Shown: piece by piece, positions 46,262 to 54,853 of the stretch
Layout: the number at the start of each line of letters is the position of its first letter
Numbering within the stretch: position 1 is the stretch's first letter
NCBI GenBank assembly: GCA_021848365.1
Contig: JAJZUS010000001.1
Span: 835,517-899,516 of the forward strand
DNA length: 64,000 nt
Reading direction: 5' to 3'
Source: Actinomycetes bacterium
Lineage (GTDB): Bacteria; Actinomycetota; Acidimicrobiia; Acidimicrobiales; RAAP-2
Notes under the pieces: model-generated
What the model was told of the DNA's origin: nothing
Seen by the model: the letters and a program-made list of their open reading frames with translations, nothing else
The model's database searches: none
Translations under genes and position numbers: made by a program

Positions 46262-47650
46262 GTGAGCTCTCTCGCCCCCGCCATCGTCTGGTTCCGTCGG
46301 GACCTGCGCCTCCGGGATCACCCGGCCCTCGCCGCGGCGGCACGGGCCGGTGGCGGGCGCGTCGTTGCCCTGTTCGTGGTCGACGAGCGACTCCTCGCCC
46401 CGGCGGGACCGACCCGAGCCGCCTACCTCGCCGCCACCGTGCGCGAGCTCGACCGGACGATGGGTGGGCGACTGGTGGTGCGCGTCGGGGATCCCGCGGC
46501 CGTGGTCCCGGCCCTCGCGCGCGAGGTGGGTGCCCCGGCGGTCTGGGTGAGCGAGGACTTCGGTCCGCAGGGCCGTCGACGGGACGAGCGCGTGGCCGCG
46601 GCCCTCGCGGCCGAGGGGCGCGAGTTGCGGTCGGTCGACTCGCCGTACGTCGTCGCTCCGGGGGTCGTACGGGGGCCGCAGGGGAATCCGTACCGGGTCT
46701 TCACGCCCTTCTTCCGAGCGTGGGACGAGATCGCACTCGACATCCCGGTCGACGTTCCCGACGTGGAGTGGATCGGCGCGGACGGGACGTCGGCCGACGA
46801 GATCGTCGCCCGGTCCTCGCGACGCCGTCCCGAGATCTTCGGGGACCTTCCCGACGGGCCCGCCCCTCTCGCGCCCGCGGGAGAGGCGGCCGCGCGAGCG
46901 GCCCTCGCGGTGGCTGTCGAGCGCGCGCGCGACTACGAGGATCGGCGCGACGCCCTGGCCGAGGAGGGGACGAGCCGGCTCAGCGCCCATCTGCGATTCG
47001 GGACCCTCCACCCCCGAACGGTCCTGGCGGCCCTCGGCCCGGGACCGGGGCCGCGGGCCCTGCGACGCCAGCTCGCGTGGCGGGAGTTCTACGCCGACGT
47101 CCTCTTCCACCACCCCGCGTCGGCCTGGCGGAACCTCCAGCCCACCCTCGACGGCCTCGAGGTCGATCGTGACGGGGCGGCCCGAGAGCGGTTCCGGTGC
47201 TGGGCGCGGGGGGAGACCGGCGTCCCCCTCGTCGACGCGGCGATGCGTCAGTTACTCGAGGAGGGCTGGATGCACAACCGGGCGCGCATGGTGAGCGCGT
47301 CCTTCCTCGTGAAGCACCTCCACCTCGACTGGCGCTGGGGCGCCCGCTGGTTCGCCTGGCGTCTCGTCGACTTCGACCTCGCCTCGAACCAGCACGGCTG
47401 GCAGTGGACCGCCGGGACCGGCACCGACGCGGCCCCTTTTCACCGGGTCTTCAGCCCGGTGCGACAGGCGGAGCGATTCGACCCTGAGGGAGCCTTCATC
47501 CGACGTTACGTGGGCGAGCTCGCGACCGTCGAGGCGCCCGAGTGCTGGTCCCCGGGTGCCGCGGGGTATCGTCACCCTGTCGTCGACCTCGACGTCGAGC
47601 GCCGCGAGGCGCTCGCGCGATTCGCGGCGGCCCGCGGGAGGCGACCGTGA
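46262..47650 (+). CDS. phr: Class I CPD photolyase
   Basis: A 462-residue light-driven repair flavoprotein. The N-terminal antenna domain starts IVWFRRDLRLRDHPALAAAA. The FAD domain has TSRLSAHLRFGTLHPRTV, RQLAWREFYADVL, MRQLLEEGWMHNRARMVSAS, DFDLASNQHGWQWTAGTGTD and AAPFHRVFSP, the CPD photolyase signature. It repairs cyclobutane pyrimidine dimers. A TAGCGT hexamer lies 9 bases before GTG 46262. No TTAGTGCTAA operator is seen here, so no link to the light regulon at 7.5-15 kb can be claimed. Overlaps hemW by 4 bases. Confidence 0.95.
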   Translation: MSSLAPAIVWFRRDLRLRDHPALAAAARAGGGRVVALFVVDERLLAPAGPTRAAYLAATVRELDRTMGGRLVVRVGDPAAVVPALAREVGAPAVWVSEDFGPQGRRRDERVAAALAAEGRELRSVDSPYVVAPGVVRGPQGNPYRVFTPFFRAWDEIALDIPVDVPDVEWIGADGTSADEIVARSSRRRPEIFGDLPDGPAPLAPAGEAAARAALAVAVERARDYEDRRDALAEEGTSRLSAHLRFGTLHPRTVLAALGPGPGPRALRRQLAWREFYADVLFHHPASAWRNLQPTLDGLEVDRDGAARERFRCWARGETGVPLVDAAMRQLLEEGWMHNRARMVSASFLVKHLHLDWRWGARWFAWRLVDFDLASNQHGWQWTAGTGTDAAPFHRVFSPVRQAERFDPEGAFIRRYVGELATVEAPECWSPGAAGYRHPVVDLDVERREALARFAAARGRRP

Positions 47651-48732
47651 GCGAGTTCGGCGTCTACGTTCACGTTCCCTTCTGCGCGCGGCGCTGTGAC
47701 TACTGCGCCTTCGCGACCTACGCCGATCGCGACCACCTCATGGGCGACTACGTGGCCGCGGTACGCCACGAGATCGCCCGGGCCCGGGCCGAGGAGGGGC
47801 TCCCTCGGGCGACCTCGGTCTTCTTCGGGGGCGGCACGCCGTCGCGCCTCGCGGCCGACGACCTGCTCGCCATCCTCGGCGACCTCGAGCGGACCGACGA
47901 CTGCGAGGTCACCGTGGAGTGCAATCCCGAGGATGCCACCCCGGAGCGCCTGCGCGCGTACCACGACGGGGGCGTCACTCGAATGTCCTTCGGGATCCAG
48001 TCGACCCGGGCGGCCGTCCTCGCGGACCTCGGCCGGCGCCACGGCACCCACGCCCACCGCGAGGTCGCGGAGCGAGTGACCGAGGCGGGGTTCACCACCT
48101 GGAACATGGACCTCATCGTCGGGTCCCGGGCCGAGAGCCGCGACGACGTGCGCGCCACCCTCGACGACATCCTCACGCTCGGGCACCCCCCGCCCCACCT
48201 CAGCGTCTACGCCCTCACGCCCGAGCCCGCGACCCCACTCGGGCGCGATCCCGAGCGCCACCCGGACGAGGACGAGACCGCCGACGCCTACGACCTCGTG
48301 GGCGACGCACTCGACGCGGCCGGATACCAGTGGGAGGAGATCTCCAACTGGGCCCGGCCCGGACACGAGTGTCGACACAACCACCTCTACTGGGACCAGG
48401 GCGACTACCGCGGCTTCGGGTCGGCCGCCCACTCGCATCGCCAGGGGCGACGGTGGTGGAACGTGCGCACCCCCGACCGCTACATCTCCCTCACCGCCGC
48501 CGGTCGTTCCCCGATGGGGGGTGAGGAGCGGCTCGACGACGTCGCGCGACGCTTCGAGCGCGAGTCACTCGCCCTGCGTACCACGCGGGGCGTTCCGAGG
48601 GAGGCCTTCGACTCCCTCGACGAGATCGCCCACCTGATCGAGGTCGACGAGGGGCGGGTCCGTTTGGCACCAGCGGGCCGACTGCTCGCCAACCAGGTGA
48701 TCGTCCGCCTGCGCAGCGCCGAACGGGACTAG
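47647..48732 (+). CDS. hemW: HemW-type radical SAM protein (coproporphyrinogen oxidase-like)
   Basis: A 361-residue radical SAM protein. The cluster motif is CARRCDYCAFATY, preceded by YVHVPF; SVFFGGGTPSRL and the HNHLYW motif in the C-terminal part are typical of HemW. The N-terminal extension characteristic of true HemN is absent, so heme chaperone (HemW) is more likely than coproporphyrinogen dehydrogenase. GTG 47647 overlaps the photolyase stop; its TAG shares CTAG with the convergent secreted-protein gene. Confidence 0.9.
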   Translation: MSEFGVYVHVPFCARRCDYCAFATYADRDHLMGDYVAAVRHEIARARAEEGLPRATSVFFGGGTPSRLAADDLLAILGDLERTDDCEVTVECNPEDATPERLRAYHDGGVTRMSFGIQSTRAAVLADLGRRHGTHAHREVAERVTEAGFTTWNMDLIVGSRAESRDDVRATLDDILTLGHPPPHLSVYALTPEPATPLGRDPERHPDEDETADAYDLVGDALDAAGYQWEEISNWARPGHECRHNHLYWDQGDYRGFGSAAHSHRQGRRWWNVRTPDRYISLTAAGRSPMGGEERLDDVARRFERESLALRTTRGVPREAFDSLDEIAHLIEVDEGRVRLAPAGRLLANQVIVRLRSAERD

Positions 48733-50003
48733 TTGGCGAGCAGCACGCCGCGCACGGTCTGGCGGGTGTAGCCAGCGACGCCGACGGCGACGCAGGTGCC
48801 GGACGGTGCGCACGTCACGTCCCCGAGGCTGCTGAGTGACGGAAAGCGGGCGGTCACGCTCCACGAGGCGCCCGCAGAGGTCGTCTGGTACACGACCGGA
48901 GTCGCCCCGCGGCCCCCGCCGCCGGTCACCACGCAGTCGCGCGTCGAGACACAGCTGATCGACGCCAGCAGGATCGAGCCCGCGGGCGCGGGGCGAGTCG
49001 TCCAGACCGCGCCCGCGTCGGTGGTGAGGAGGACGACGCCGTGGCCCCGGGTCGAATCAGCCGACTGGCCGACCACGAGGCACGTCGTCTCGCCCGGACA
49101 GGCGACGGAGTTCAGCGTGAAGCTGTCGGCCGGGACCGTCTCGGTGGCCCAGGCTCCGGTGGTCGCCGTCGGTGGCGACGTGGTCGCGCCACTCGTGCCG
49201 AGGTCGCCGCCCAACATCGAGCCCGCGGAGGAGCACGTGCGTCCCCCGGGGGTCGTCGGGACACAGTGCGTGTAGCCCAGTCCGGCCACCTGGCAGGCGT
49301 CCGTCGGCGTACAGGCGACCTGGGCAGCGCTGCGGAACGCTCCCGTCACGGGAACCGGGGCCCAAGTCGCACCGCCGTCAGCCGTGGTGAGGACGAGGGG
49401 GCCGTAGGTGAATCCCTCCGGTCCCGACGATCCGGCCACGCACGTCGGCGGGGTGCACCCGTTGCTCGGGGGTGGGGCGGTCGACGTCGCCTCCCCGACC
49501 GCCACGCAGTCGAGGGCGCTCGCGCACGCCACGGCCATCAGGCGGTTCCCGAACGCGGCGGTCTCGAGTGGTGCCGGGAGGGGTGCGGCGGACCAGGACG
49601 CGCCGGCGTCGCGGGACACCTCGATCGCGAGGCGCGAGCGAACCTCGGGGTCCCCCCGCACTCCGACCGCCAGGCACTCGGTCGTCGTCGGACAAGCGAG
49701 CGCCGCGATCGAGGTGGGTGGCGAGGGGAGGCGTGACGGGCGCCACGCGTGCCCACCGTCGGTCGAGACGACGATGCGGGTGGTGCCACTCGTGAGGTCG
49801 TCGGCCGCCAGGCAGAGTCGACTCGTGGGGCAGAGGGCCGCCGCGTAGACCTGGCCCACCGGGGACGGGGCGCCGATCTCGCGCCACCCGGGGGCGGCGC
49901 TCGTCGACGGCGCACGCCCCAGGAGGGCGCCGGTCATCACGACCAAAGCCGCGAGGGCCCCGCGCGATCCCCACGCGACCCGTCTCGTGCCCCGAACGAC
50001 CAT
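48729..50003 (-). CDS. Secreted beta-propeller-like protein with seven C-x5-C repeats
   Basis: A 424-residue exported protein. The signal peptide is RRVAWGSRGALAALVVMTGA, ending near TSAAPGW. The mature part repeats a unit of about 45-70 residues. Each unit has a Cys pair (CPTSRLC, CPTTTEC, CASALDC, CTPTDAC, CPGETTC, CVSTRDC, CAPSGTC), usually followed by a hydrophobic strand and an Asp-box-like turn (STDGGHAW, SRDAGASW, TADGGATW, TTDAGAVW). Seven repeats suit a seven-bladed propeller with one disulfide per blade (inference). ATG 50003 has GGAGGAGGGG upstream. Function unknown. Confidence 0.75.
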   Translation of the reverse strand: MVVRGTRRVAWGSRGALAALVVMTGALLGRAPSTSAAPGWREIGAPSPVGQVYAAALCPTSRLCLAADDLTSGTTRIVVSTDGGHAWRPSRLPSPPTSIAALACPTTTECLAVGVRGDPEVRSRLAIEVSRDAGASWSAAPLPAPLETAAFGNRLMAVACASALDCVAVGEATSTAPPPSNGCTPPTCVAGSSGPEGFTYGPLVLTTADGGATWAPVPVTGAFRSAAQVACTPTDACQVAGLGYTHCVPTTPGGRTCSSAGSMLGGDLGTSGATTSPPTATTGAWATETVPADSFTLNSVACPGETTCLVVGQSADSTRGHGVVLLTTDAGAVWTTRPAPAGSILLASISCVSTRDCVVTGGGGRGATPVVYQTTSAGASWSVTARFPSLSSLGDVTCAPSGTCVAVGVAGYTRQTVRGVLLAN

Positions 50004-50091
50004 GGCCCCTCCTCCGCGGTCCTTCACCGGGGACGCTACCCCCGCGGTTCGCCCGGTGCTCGACGCCCCGGGGCGTCGGCGTGGGCTCCGG

Positions 50092-50097
50092 TAGCCT
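50092..50097 (+). promoter_or_regulatory. glyS leaderless promoter -10 (TAGCCT)
   Basis: TAGCCT ends 6 bases before the glyS ATG (50104), the same hexamer and spacing as at the 25043 hydrolase. No ribosome-binding site is present. Confidence 0.5.
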
Positions 50098-50103
50098 GGA
50101 CGG

Positions 50104-51417
50104 ATGGCGACGCCCGAATCCGACGAGCTCCTCGACAAGGTCACGAATCTCGCGAAGAGGCGGGGATTCATCTTCCCCTCCGCCGAGATCTACGGCGGAT
50201 TCCGCTCCACCTACGACTACGGCCCCCTCGGGGTCAACATGCTGCGCAACGTCAAGCAGGCCTGGTGGACCGCAATGGTCCAGATGCGCGACGACGTCGT
50301 GGGACTCGACGCCGCTATCCTGGGTCCGCCCGCCGTCTGGGCGGCCTCCGGGCACTTGGAGACCTTCACCGACCCCCTCGTCGACTGCAAGAAGTGCCGT
50401 GAGCGCTGGCGCGAGGACAAGATCGACGGGGTATGCCCGAACTGTGGCTCCACCGAGTTCACCGAGGCTCGCGCCTTCAACCTCATGTTCAAGACCCAGG
50501 CCGGACCGGTCGAGGGGGAGGGGGCGACGGCCTACCTGCGTCCCGAGACGGCGCAGGGCATGTTCACCAACTTCGCGAACGTCCTCTCGACCACTCGTCG
50601 CAAGCCGCCCTTCGGCATCGCCCAGATCGGCAAGTCGTTCCGCAACGAGATCACGCCGCAGAACTTCGTCTTCCGCACCCGCGAGTTCGAGCAGATGGAG
50701 ATGGAGTTCTTCGTCCCCCCCGCGGAGGCTGACGCCTGGTACCGATACTGGATCGACACGCGCTACGCGTGGTACCGGGGCCTTGGAATTCCCGAGGACC
50801 GGCTGCGTCTGCACGAGCACGCGAAGGAGGACCTCTCGCACTACTCGCGCGGCACGACCGACGTGGAGTTCCTCTACCCGTGGGGTTGGGACGAACTCGA
50901 GGGCATCGCCAACCGCGGCGACTACGACCTCACCCAGCACTCGAACGCCTCGGGGGTGCGCCTCGAGTACTTCGACCAGTCGACCAACGAGCACTACATC
51001 CCCTACGTGATCGAGCCCGCTGCCGGCGCGACGCGCGCCATGATGGCCTTCCTCCTCGCCGCCTACGACGAGGACGTGATCGAGGGTGATACGCGCGTCG
51101 TGCTACGCCTCGACCCGCGACTGGCGCCGTACCAGGTCGCGGTGCTGCCGCTCTCGAAGAAGCCCGAGCTCGACGTGCTCTCCCGCGAGGTCCTGGCGCT
51201 GCTGCGCCCCTCGTACATGTGCGACTACGACGTGACCCAGTCGATCGGACGCCGCTACCGGCGTCAGGACGAGGTCGGCACGCCGCTGTGCGTCACGGTC
51301 GACTTCGACTCGCTCGAGGACCGGGCCGTGACGATTCGCGACCGCGACACGACGGCCCAGGAGCGCGTGCCGCTCGACGGTCTGCTCGACGCGGTGCGAG
51401 CGCGGCTCACGCGCTGA
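50104..51417 (+). CDS. glyS: Glycyl-tRNA synthetase (dimeric type)
   Basis: A 437-residue class II synthetase of the alpha2 type. Motif 1 region KRRGFIFPSAEIYGGFRSTY, a zinc site (CKKCRERW, CPNCGS), motif 2 GKSFRNEITPQNFVFRTREF, motif 3 PYVIEPAAGATRAMMAFLL and a C-terminal anticodon domain (VAVLPLSKKPEL) are visible. It charges tRNA-Gly. Its 3' end overlaps the convergent MFS gene by 11 bases. Confidence 0.96.
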   Translation: MATPESDELLDKVTNLAKRRGFIFPSAEIYGGFRSTYDYGPLGVNMLRNVKQAWWTAMVQMRDDVVGLDAAILGPPAVWAASGHLETFTDPLVDCKKCRERWREDKIDGVCPNCGSTEFTEARAFNLMFKTQAGPVEGEGATAYLRPETAQGMFTNFANVLSTTRRKPPFGIAQIGKSFRNEITPQNFVFRTREFEQMEMEFFVPPAEADAWYRYWIDTRYAWYRGLGIPEDRLRLHEHAKEDLSHYSRGTTDVEFLYPWGWDELEGIANRGDYDLTQHSNASGVRLEYFDQSTNEHYIPYVIEPAAGATRAMMAFLLAAYDEDVIEGDTRVVLRLDPRLAPYQVAVLPLSKKPELDVLSREVLALLRPSYMCDYDVTQSIGRRYRRQDEVGTPLCVTVDFDSLEDRAVTIRDRDTTAQERVPLDGLLDAVRARLTR

Positions 51418-52609
51418 CGGCGGATCGCGCGGTCGCCGGGCGCCACGCGACGACCCCGAGGAGCACGACCCCGAGTCCCGCGCCGAGCCACGCGTCCCCC
51501 GTCCAGCCCGCCCGTACGTAGAGGGCGCCGGAAGCGAGCGAGCCGAGCGCGGCGCCGGCGAAGCACGAGACCATGTACGCCGAGTTGATGCGGCTACGGG
51601 CCTCGGGGCGCAGGGCGTAGATGATCGACTGATTCGTGATGTGCAGTCCTTGCATCCCGGCGTCGAGGACCACGATGCCGACGGCGAGCAGCCAGAGGGA
51701 GTGGGATCCGACGCCCACCACGACGAACGCCGCGATCACCAGGAGGACGGCGAGGGACGACGCGAGGGCGGTGTGTTGGCGGTCCGCGACGTGTCCGGCG
51801 ACGTTCGCCGCCGAGACCCCGGCCACCCCGAAGAGGCCGAAGGCGCCGATCACGGCGTTGGAGTAGTGGAACGGCGCCGCCGCCAGGTGGAAGGACAGCG
51901 TCGTCCACAGGACGTTGAAGGCCGCGAAGTCGAGCGCTCCGATGAGCGAGCGTCGACGCAGGACGGGGAGGTCACGCAGGAGGCGCAGGGGATCGACCAG
52001 CAGTCGCCCGTAGTGGTGGTGGGCACGGGCCGGATCGGCGGGGACGGTGCGGGCGAGCACGATGGCCGTGAGCCCGACGAGGACGGCGCCGAGCCAGTAC
52101 ACGCTGCGCCACCCGGCCGCCTGAGCGACGAGGCCGGAGATGGTGCGTGAGAGAAGGATCCCCACGAGCAGGCCCGTCATCACGCGGGCGATGGCTCGTC
52201 CGCGCTGGGTCGGGGGTGCGAGGTCGGCCACCAGGGGCACGGTCGTCTGGGCGCCGACCGAGGTGAGCCCGACGAGGACCATGACCGGGGCGAAGAGTGC
52301 GTAGCCGTGCACGACGGCCGCGAGGGCCATGGCGACGGCCGCGAGGGAGAAGATCGCCACGAGCAACCGACGTCGATCGACCAGGTCGCCGAGGGGCAGG
52401 ACGAAGGCGAGGCCGAGCGCGAAGCCGACCTGGGAGAGCGTCATCAATGACGTGGCCGCCCCGGTCGAGATGCCGAACCCCCCGCGGACCTCGTGCAGGA
52501 GGGGCTGGATGTAGTAGAGGTCGGCGATGATGACGCCCGTCGCGACGGCGAGCAGGGTCAGCAGGGACCGGGGGAGGCGCTCCGTGGAGGCCGACGCGGG
52601 TTCGTTCAC
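51407..52609 (-). CDS. MFS transporter (drug/solute efflux type)
   Basis: A 400-residue membrane protein with about 12 helices. IIADLYYIQPLLHEV and the loop motif GDLVDRRRLLVAIF place it in the MFS efflux (DHA1-like) group; substrate unknown. It is the last gene of a minus-strand operon (ABC ATPase, ABC permease, thioesterase, MFS) joined by 4-base overlaps (GTG 52609 overlaps the thioesterase stop), so co-expression with an ABC exporter is likely. Confidence 0.85.
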   Translation of the reverse strand: MNEPASASTERLPRSLLTLLAVATGVIIADLYYIQPLLHEVRGGFGISTGAATSLMTLSQVGFALGLAFVLPLGDLVDRRRLLVAIFSLAAVAMALAAVVHGYALFAPVMVLVGLTSVGAQTTVPLVADLAPPTQRGRAIARVMTGLLVGILLSRTISGLVAQAAGWRSVYWLGAVLVGLTAIVLARTVPADPARAHHHYGRLLVDPLRLLRDLPVLRRRSLIGALDFAAFNVLWTTLSFHLAAAPFHYSNAVIGAFGLFGVAGVSAANVAGHVADRQHTALASSLAVLLVIAAFVVVGVGSHSLWLLAVGIVVLDAGMQGLHITNQSIIYALRPEARSRINSAYMVSCFAGAALGSLASGALYVRAGWTGDAWLGAGLGVVLLGVVAWRPATARSAVSA

Positions 52610-53025
52610 GCGGGGCGGTCCCCCGGCGGGATCGAGTAGGTGACCTGCGCTTTCGCCGCGAGGTCGTGCGAGCCCTCGGAGAAGATGTCGATGTCGACCA
52701 CGGCCAGACGCCGTCCGAGCTTGAGCAGGCGGGTGCGGGCGCAGACGTCGGCGATCGCGGGCTTGCGCAGGAAGTCGATGTGCAGGCTGGTGGTCACCGC
52801 GAGCAGGACGGGGCCGATGTGGTACAGGATCGCGAGCCAGGCGGCCGTGTCCGCCAGCATCATGAGGGTCGGCCCCGAGACGGTGCCGCCCGGTCGCCCG
52901 TGGCGGTCCGTGACGGGCAGGCAGAGGACGATCGAGTCGTCGTTGGCGGAGCGGACCTCGGGCACGTCGTTACCGGGAAAGGCCTCGACCAGAATCCGCT
53001 GCATCTCGTCGATCGTCAGTGCCAT
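52606..53025 (-). CDS. PaaI-like hotdog-fold thioesterase
   Basis: A 139-residue protein: GRPGGTVSGPTLMMLADTAA is the hotdog catalytic helix region and SLHIDFLRKPAIADVCARTR the following strand, as in the PaaI/YigI acyl-CoA thioesterases. The catalytic acid is probably Asp in LADTA. ATG 53025 overlaps the permease stop (ATGA). Placement in a transporter operon is unexplained and gives no substrate clue. Confidence 0.8.
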   Translation of the reverse strand: MALTIDEMQRILVEAFPGNDVPEVRSANDDSIVLCLPVTDRHGRPGGTVSGPTLMMLADTAAWLAILYHIGPVLLAVTTSLHIDFLRKPAIADVCARTRLLKLGRRLAVVDIDIFSEGSHDLAAKAQVTYSIPPGDRPA

Positions 53026-53801
53026 CAGCCGGCTCTCCGGAATCGGGCGGTGGCGAGCGGGGCGAGGACGGCGAGGATCCCGAGGCCCCACGCGAGGGTC
53101 AGCCACGCGCTCGAGCCGTGGGGCTGACCCAGCATGAGGCCCCTCACCGCGTCGGCCGCCTGGGCGACCGGCTGGTTCCGAGCGAAGCCCTGGAGCCACC
53201 CCGGCATGCCGGTGACCGGGACGAAGATCGATGAGGCGAACGTCAGCGGGAACACGACCGGGAAGGTCATGGCCTGGGCGGTCTCCGAGTTCGGGGCCGC
53301 CAGCCCCACGTACGCGAATCCCCACGAGAGGCAGAAGGCGAAGAAGAGCATGAGGAGACTCGCCTCGAGGTAGGGGACGACACCACCCCCGGGACGGAAT
53401 CCGACCGCGAAGCCGACCGCCGTGATCACGACGAGGACCAGCACGTTGCGGGCGACGTCGGCCACGGTGCGACCGGCGAGGACGGCCATCCGGGCCATGG
53501 GCAGAGCGCGGAAGCGCTCGATCAGACCCCGCTGCAGGTCCTCGGCGAGCCCGATCGCGGTGCCGATGGATCCGAAGATCGTGGTCTGGACGAGGATGCC
53601 CGGGATCAGGAAGTTCACGTAGGCCGTGGACCCGGTGCGGATGGCGCCGCCGAAGACGTAGCGAAAGAGCAGGACGAACATCACCGGCTGGACGATCGCG
53701 AAGACGACCGAGATCGGGACGCGCACCAGCGCGAGGATGTTGCGGCGGGTGATCGTCGCGACGTCGGTGATCGCCCAGCGGAGCGACGGACGCGAACTCA
53801 T
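53025..53801 (-). CDS. ABC-2 type exporter permease (DrrB-like)
   Basis: A 258-residue membrane protein with six predicted helices. NILALVRVPISVVFAIVQPV and MLFRYVFGG-like VLLFRYVFGGAIRTG begin it, and FASSIFVPVTGMPGWLQGFA with NQPVAQAADAVRGL is the ABC-2 signature. It is the membrane partner of the ATPase at 53798-54790 (4-base overlap). DrrAB-type pairs export hydrophobic compounds or glycolipids; the cargo is unknown. Confidence 0.9.
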   Translation of the reverse strand: MSSRPSLRWAITDVATITRRNILALVRVPISVVFAIVQPVMFVLLFRYVFGGAIRTGSTAYVNFLIPGILVQTTIFGSIGTAIGLAEDLQRGLIERFRALPMARMAVLAGRTVADVARNVLVLVVITAVGFAVGFRPGGGVVPYLEASLLMLFFAFCLSWGFAYVGLAAPNSETAQAMTFPVVFPLTFASSIFVPVTGMPGWLQGFARNQPVAQAADAVRGLMLGQPHGSSAWLTLAWGLGILAVLAPLATARFRRAG

Positions 53802-54790
53802 CGGCGCCGACCTCGGCGGCGGGGTGAGGCGACGTCGGACGTCTCGTCCTCCGCTCGGTGACCGGTCAGGGTGAGGAACACGTCGTCCAGGCTCGGCTCG
53901 CGCAGGGCCAGGCCGGCCAGGGTGATGCCGGCCGTATCGAGTCGGCGCAGGGCGTCGGCCGCGCTCGCGGGGCCCTGGCGCACGGTGAACTCGACGAGAG
54001 TCCCCTCGACGTTGGGGGGCGTAGCGGCGAGGTCGCTCACCAGCCCGAGGCCCCGTTCGGCGTCGGGAGCACTCGCGAAGTTGAGGGAGAGCACGGTGGC
54101 GCCGAGTTGGGACTTCAACTCGCTCGAGGTGCCCTGGGCGATGACGCGACCGTGGTCGAGGACCACGAGCTGGCGCGCCAACCGGTCGGCCTCCTCGAGG
54201 TACTGCGTCGTGAGCAGAACGGTGGTCCCGCCCTCCACGAGGCCCTCGATGATGTTCCAGAGACCGAGCCGGCTCTGGGGGTCGAGGCCGGTCGTGGGCT
54301 CGTCGAGGAAGAGCAGAGGGGGGTCGGCGACCAGGGCGGCCGCCAGATCGAGGCGTCGCCGCATGCCTCCGCTGTAGGTCTTCGCGATCCGGTTGGCCGC
54401 GTCGGCGAGGTCGAACCGATCGAGCAGCTCGCGGGCCTTCGCCAGGGCGTCGCGCGTCGAGAGGTGGTTCAGCCGTCCGATCATGCGGAGGTTCTCGACG
54501 CCCGTCAGGTTCTCGTCGACCGTGGCGAACTGTCCCGCCAGGCCGATCGACCGGCGGACCTTGTCCGCGTCGTGGACGACGTCGAACCCGTTGACGCGGG
54601 CGGTGCCCGCGGTCGGCGCGATGATGGTCGACAGGATGCGGATCATCGTGGTCTTGCCCGAACCATTGGGCCCGAGGAGTCCGAAGACCTGACCGCGAGG
54701 GACCCGTAAGGAGACCCCGTCGAGGGCGCGGACGCTGCCGTCGCGGAACGTGCGCACGACGTCCTCGGTCTCGACGGCGTACTCCGGCAC
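53798..54790 (-). CDS. ABC exporter ATPase (DrrA-like)
   Basis: A 330-residue ATPase: Walker A GLLGPNGSGKTTMIRILSTI, signature TYSGGMRRRLDLAAAL, Walker B PPLLFLDEPTTGLDPQSR, and the DrrA-type C-terminal domain ending LREPSLDDVFLTLTGHRAED. It energises the ABC-2 permease downstream. GTG 54790 has TAGACT 6 bases upstream (leaderless pattern), back-to-back with the dnaG promoter. Confidence 0.93.
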   Translation of the reverse strand: MPEYAVETEDVVRTFRDGSVRALDGVSLRVPRGQVFGLLGPNGSGKTTMIRILSTIIAPTAGTARVNGFDVVHDADKVRRSIGLAGQFATVDENLTGVENLRMIGRLNHLSTRDALAKARELLDRFDLADAANRIAKTYSGGMRRRLDLAAALVADPPLLFLDEPTTGLDPQSRLGLWNIIEGLVEGGTTVLLTTQYLEEADRLARQLVVLDHGRVIAQGTSSELKSQLGATVLSLNFASAPDAERGLGLVSDLAATPPNVEGTLVEFTVRQGPASAADALRRLDTAGITLAGLALREPSLDDVFLTLTGHRAEDETSDVASPRRRGRRR

Positions 54791-54841
54791 GGCGCGAGTC
54801 TAGGGTCGGGCGGTCCCCGCCGGGTCGGTGCGGTAACCCGG

Positions 54842-54847
54842 TACCTT
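54842..54847 (+). promoter_or_regulatory. dnaG leaderless promoter -10 (TACCTT)
   Basis: TACCTT ends 6 bases before the dnaG GTG (54854). With TAGACT of the divergent ABC ATPase gene, both start codons lie within 64 bases. Confidence 0.45.
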
Positions 54848-54853
54848 ACGAAC

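Noticed and set aside
46262-47650. Photolyase as a member of the B12/light regulon
   Set aside because: Functionally attractive, but no TTAGTGCTAA-like site is visible upstream and the gene sits in an operon 30 kb away.
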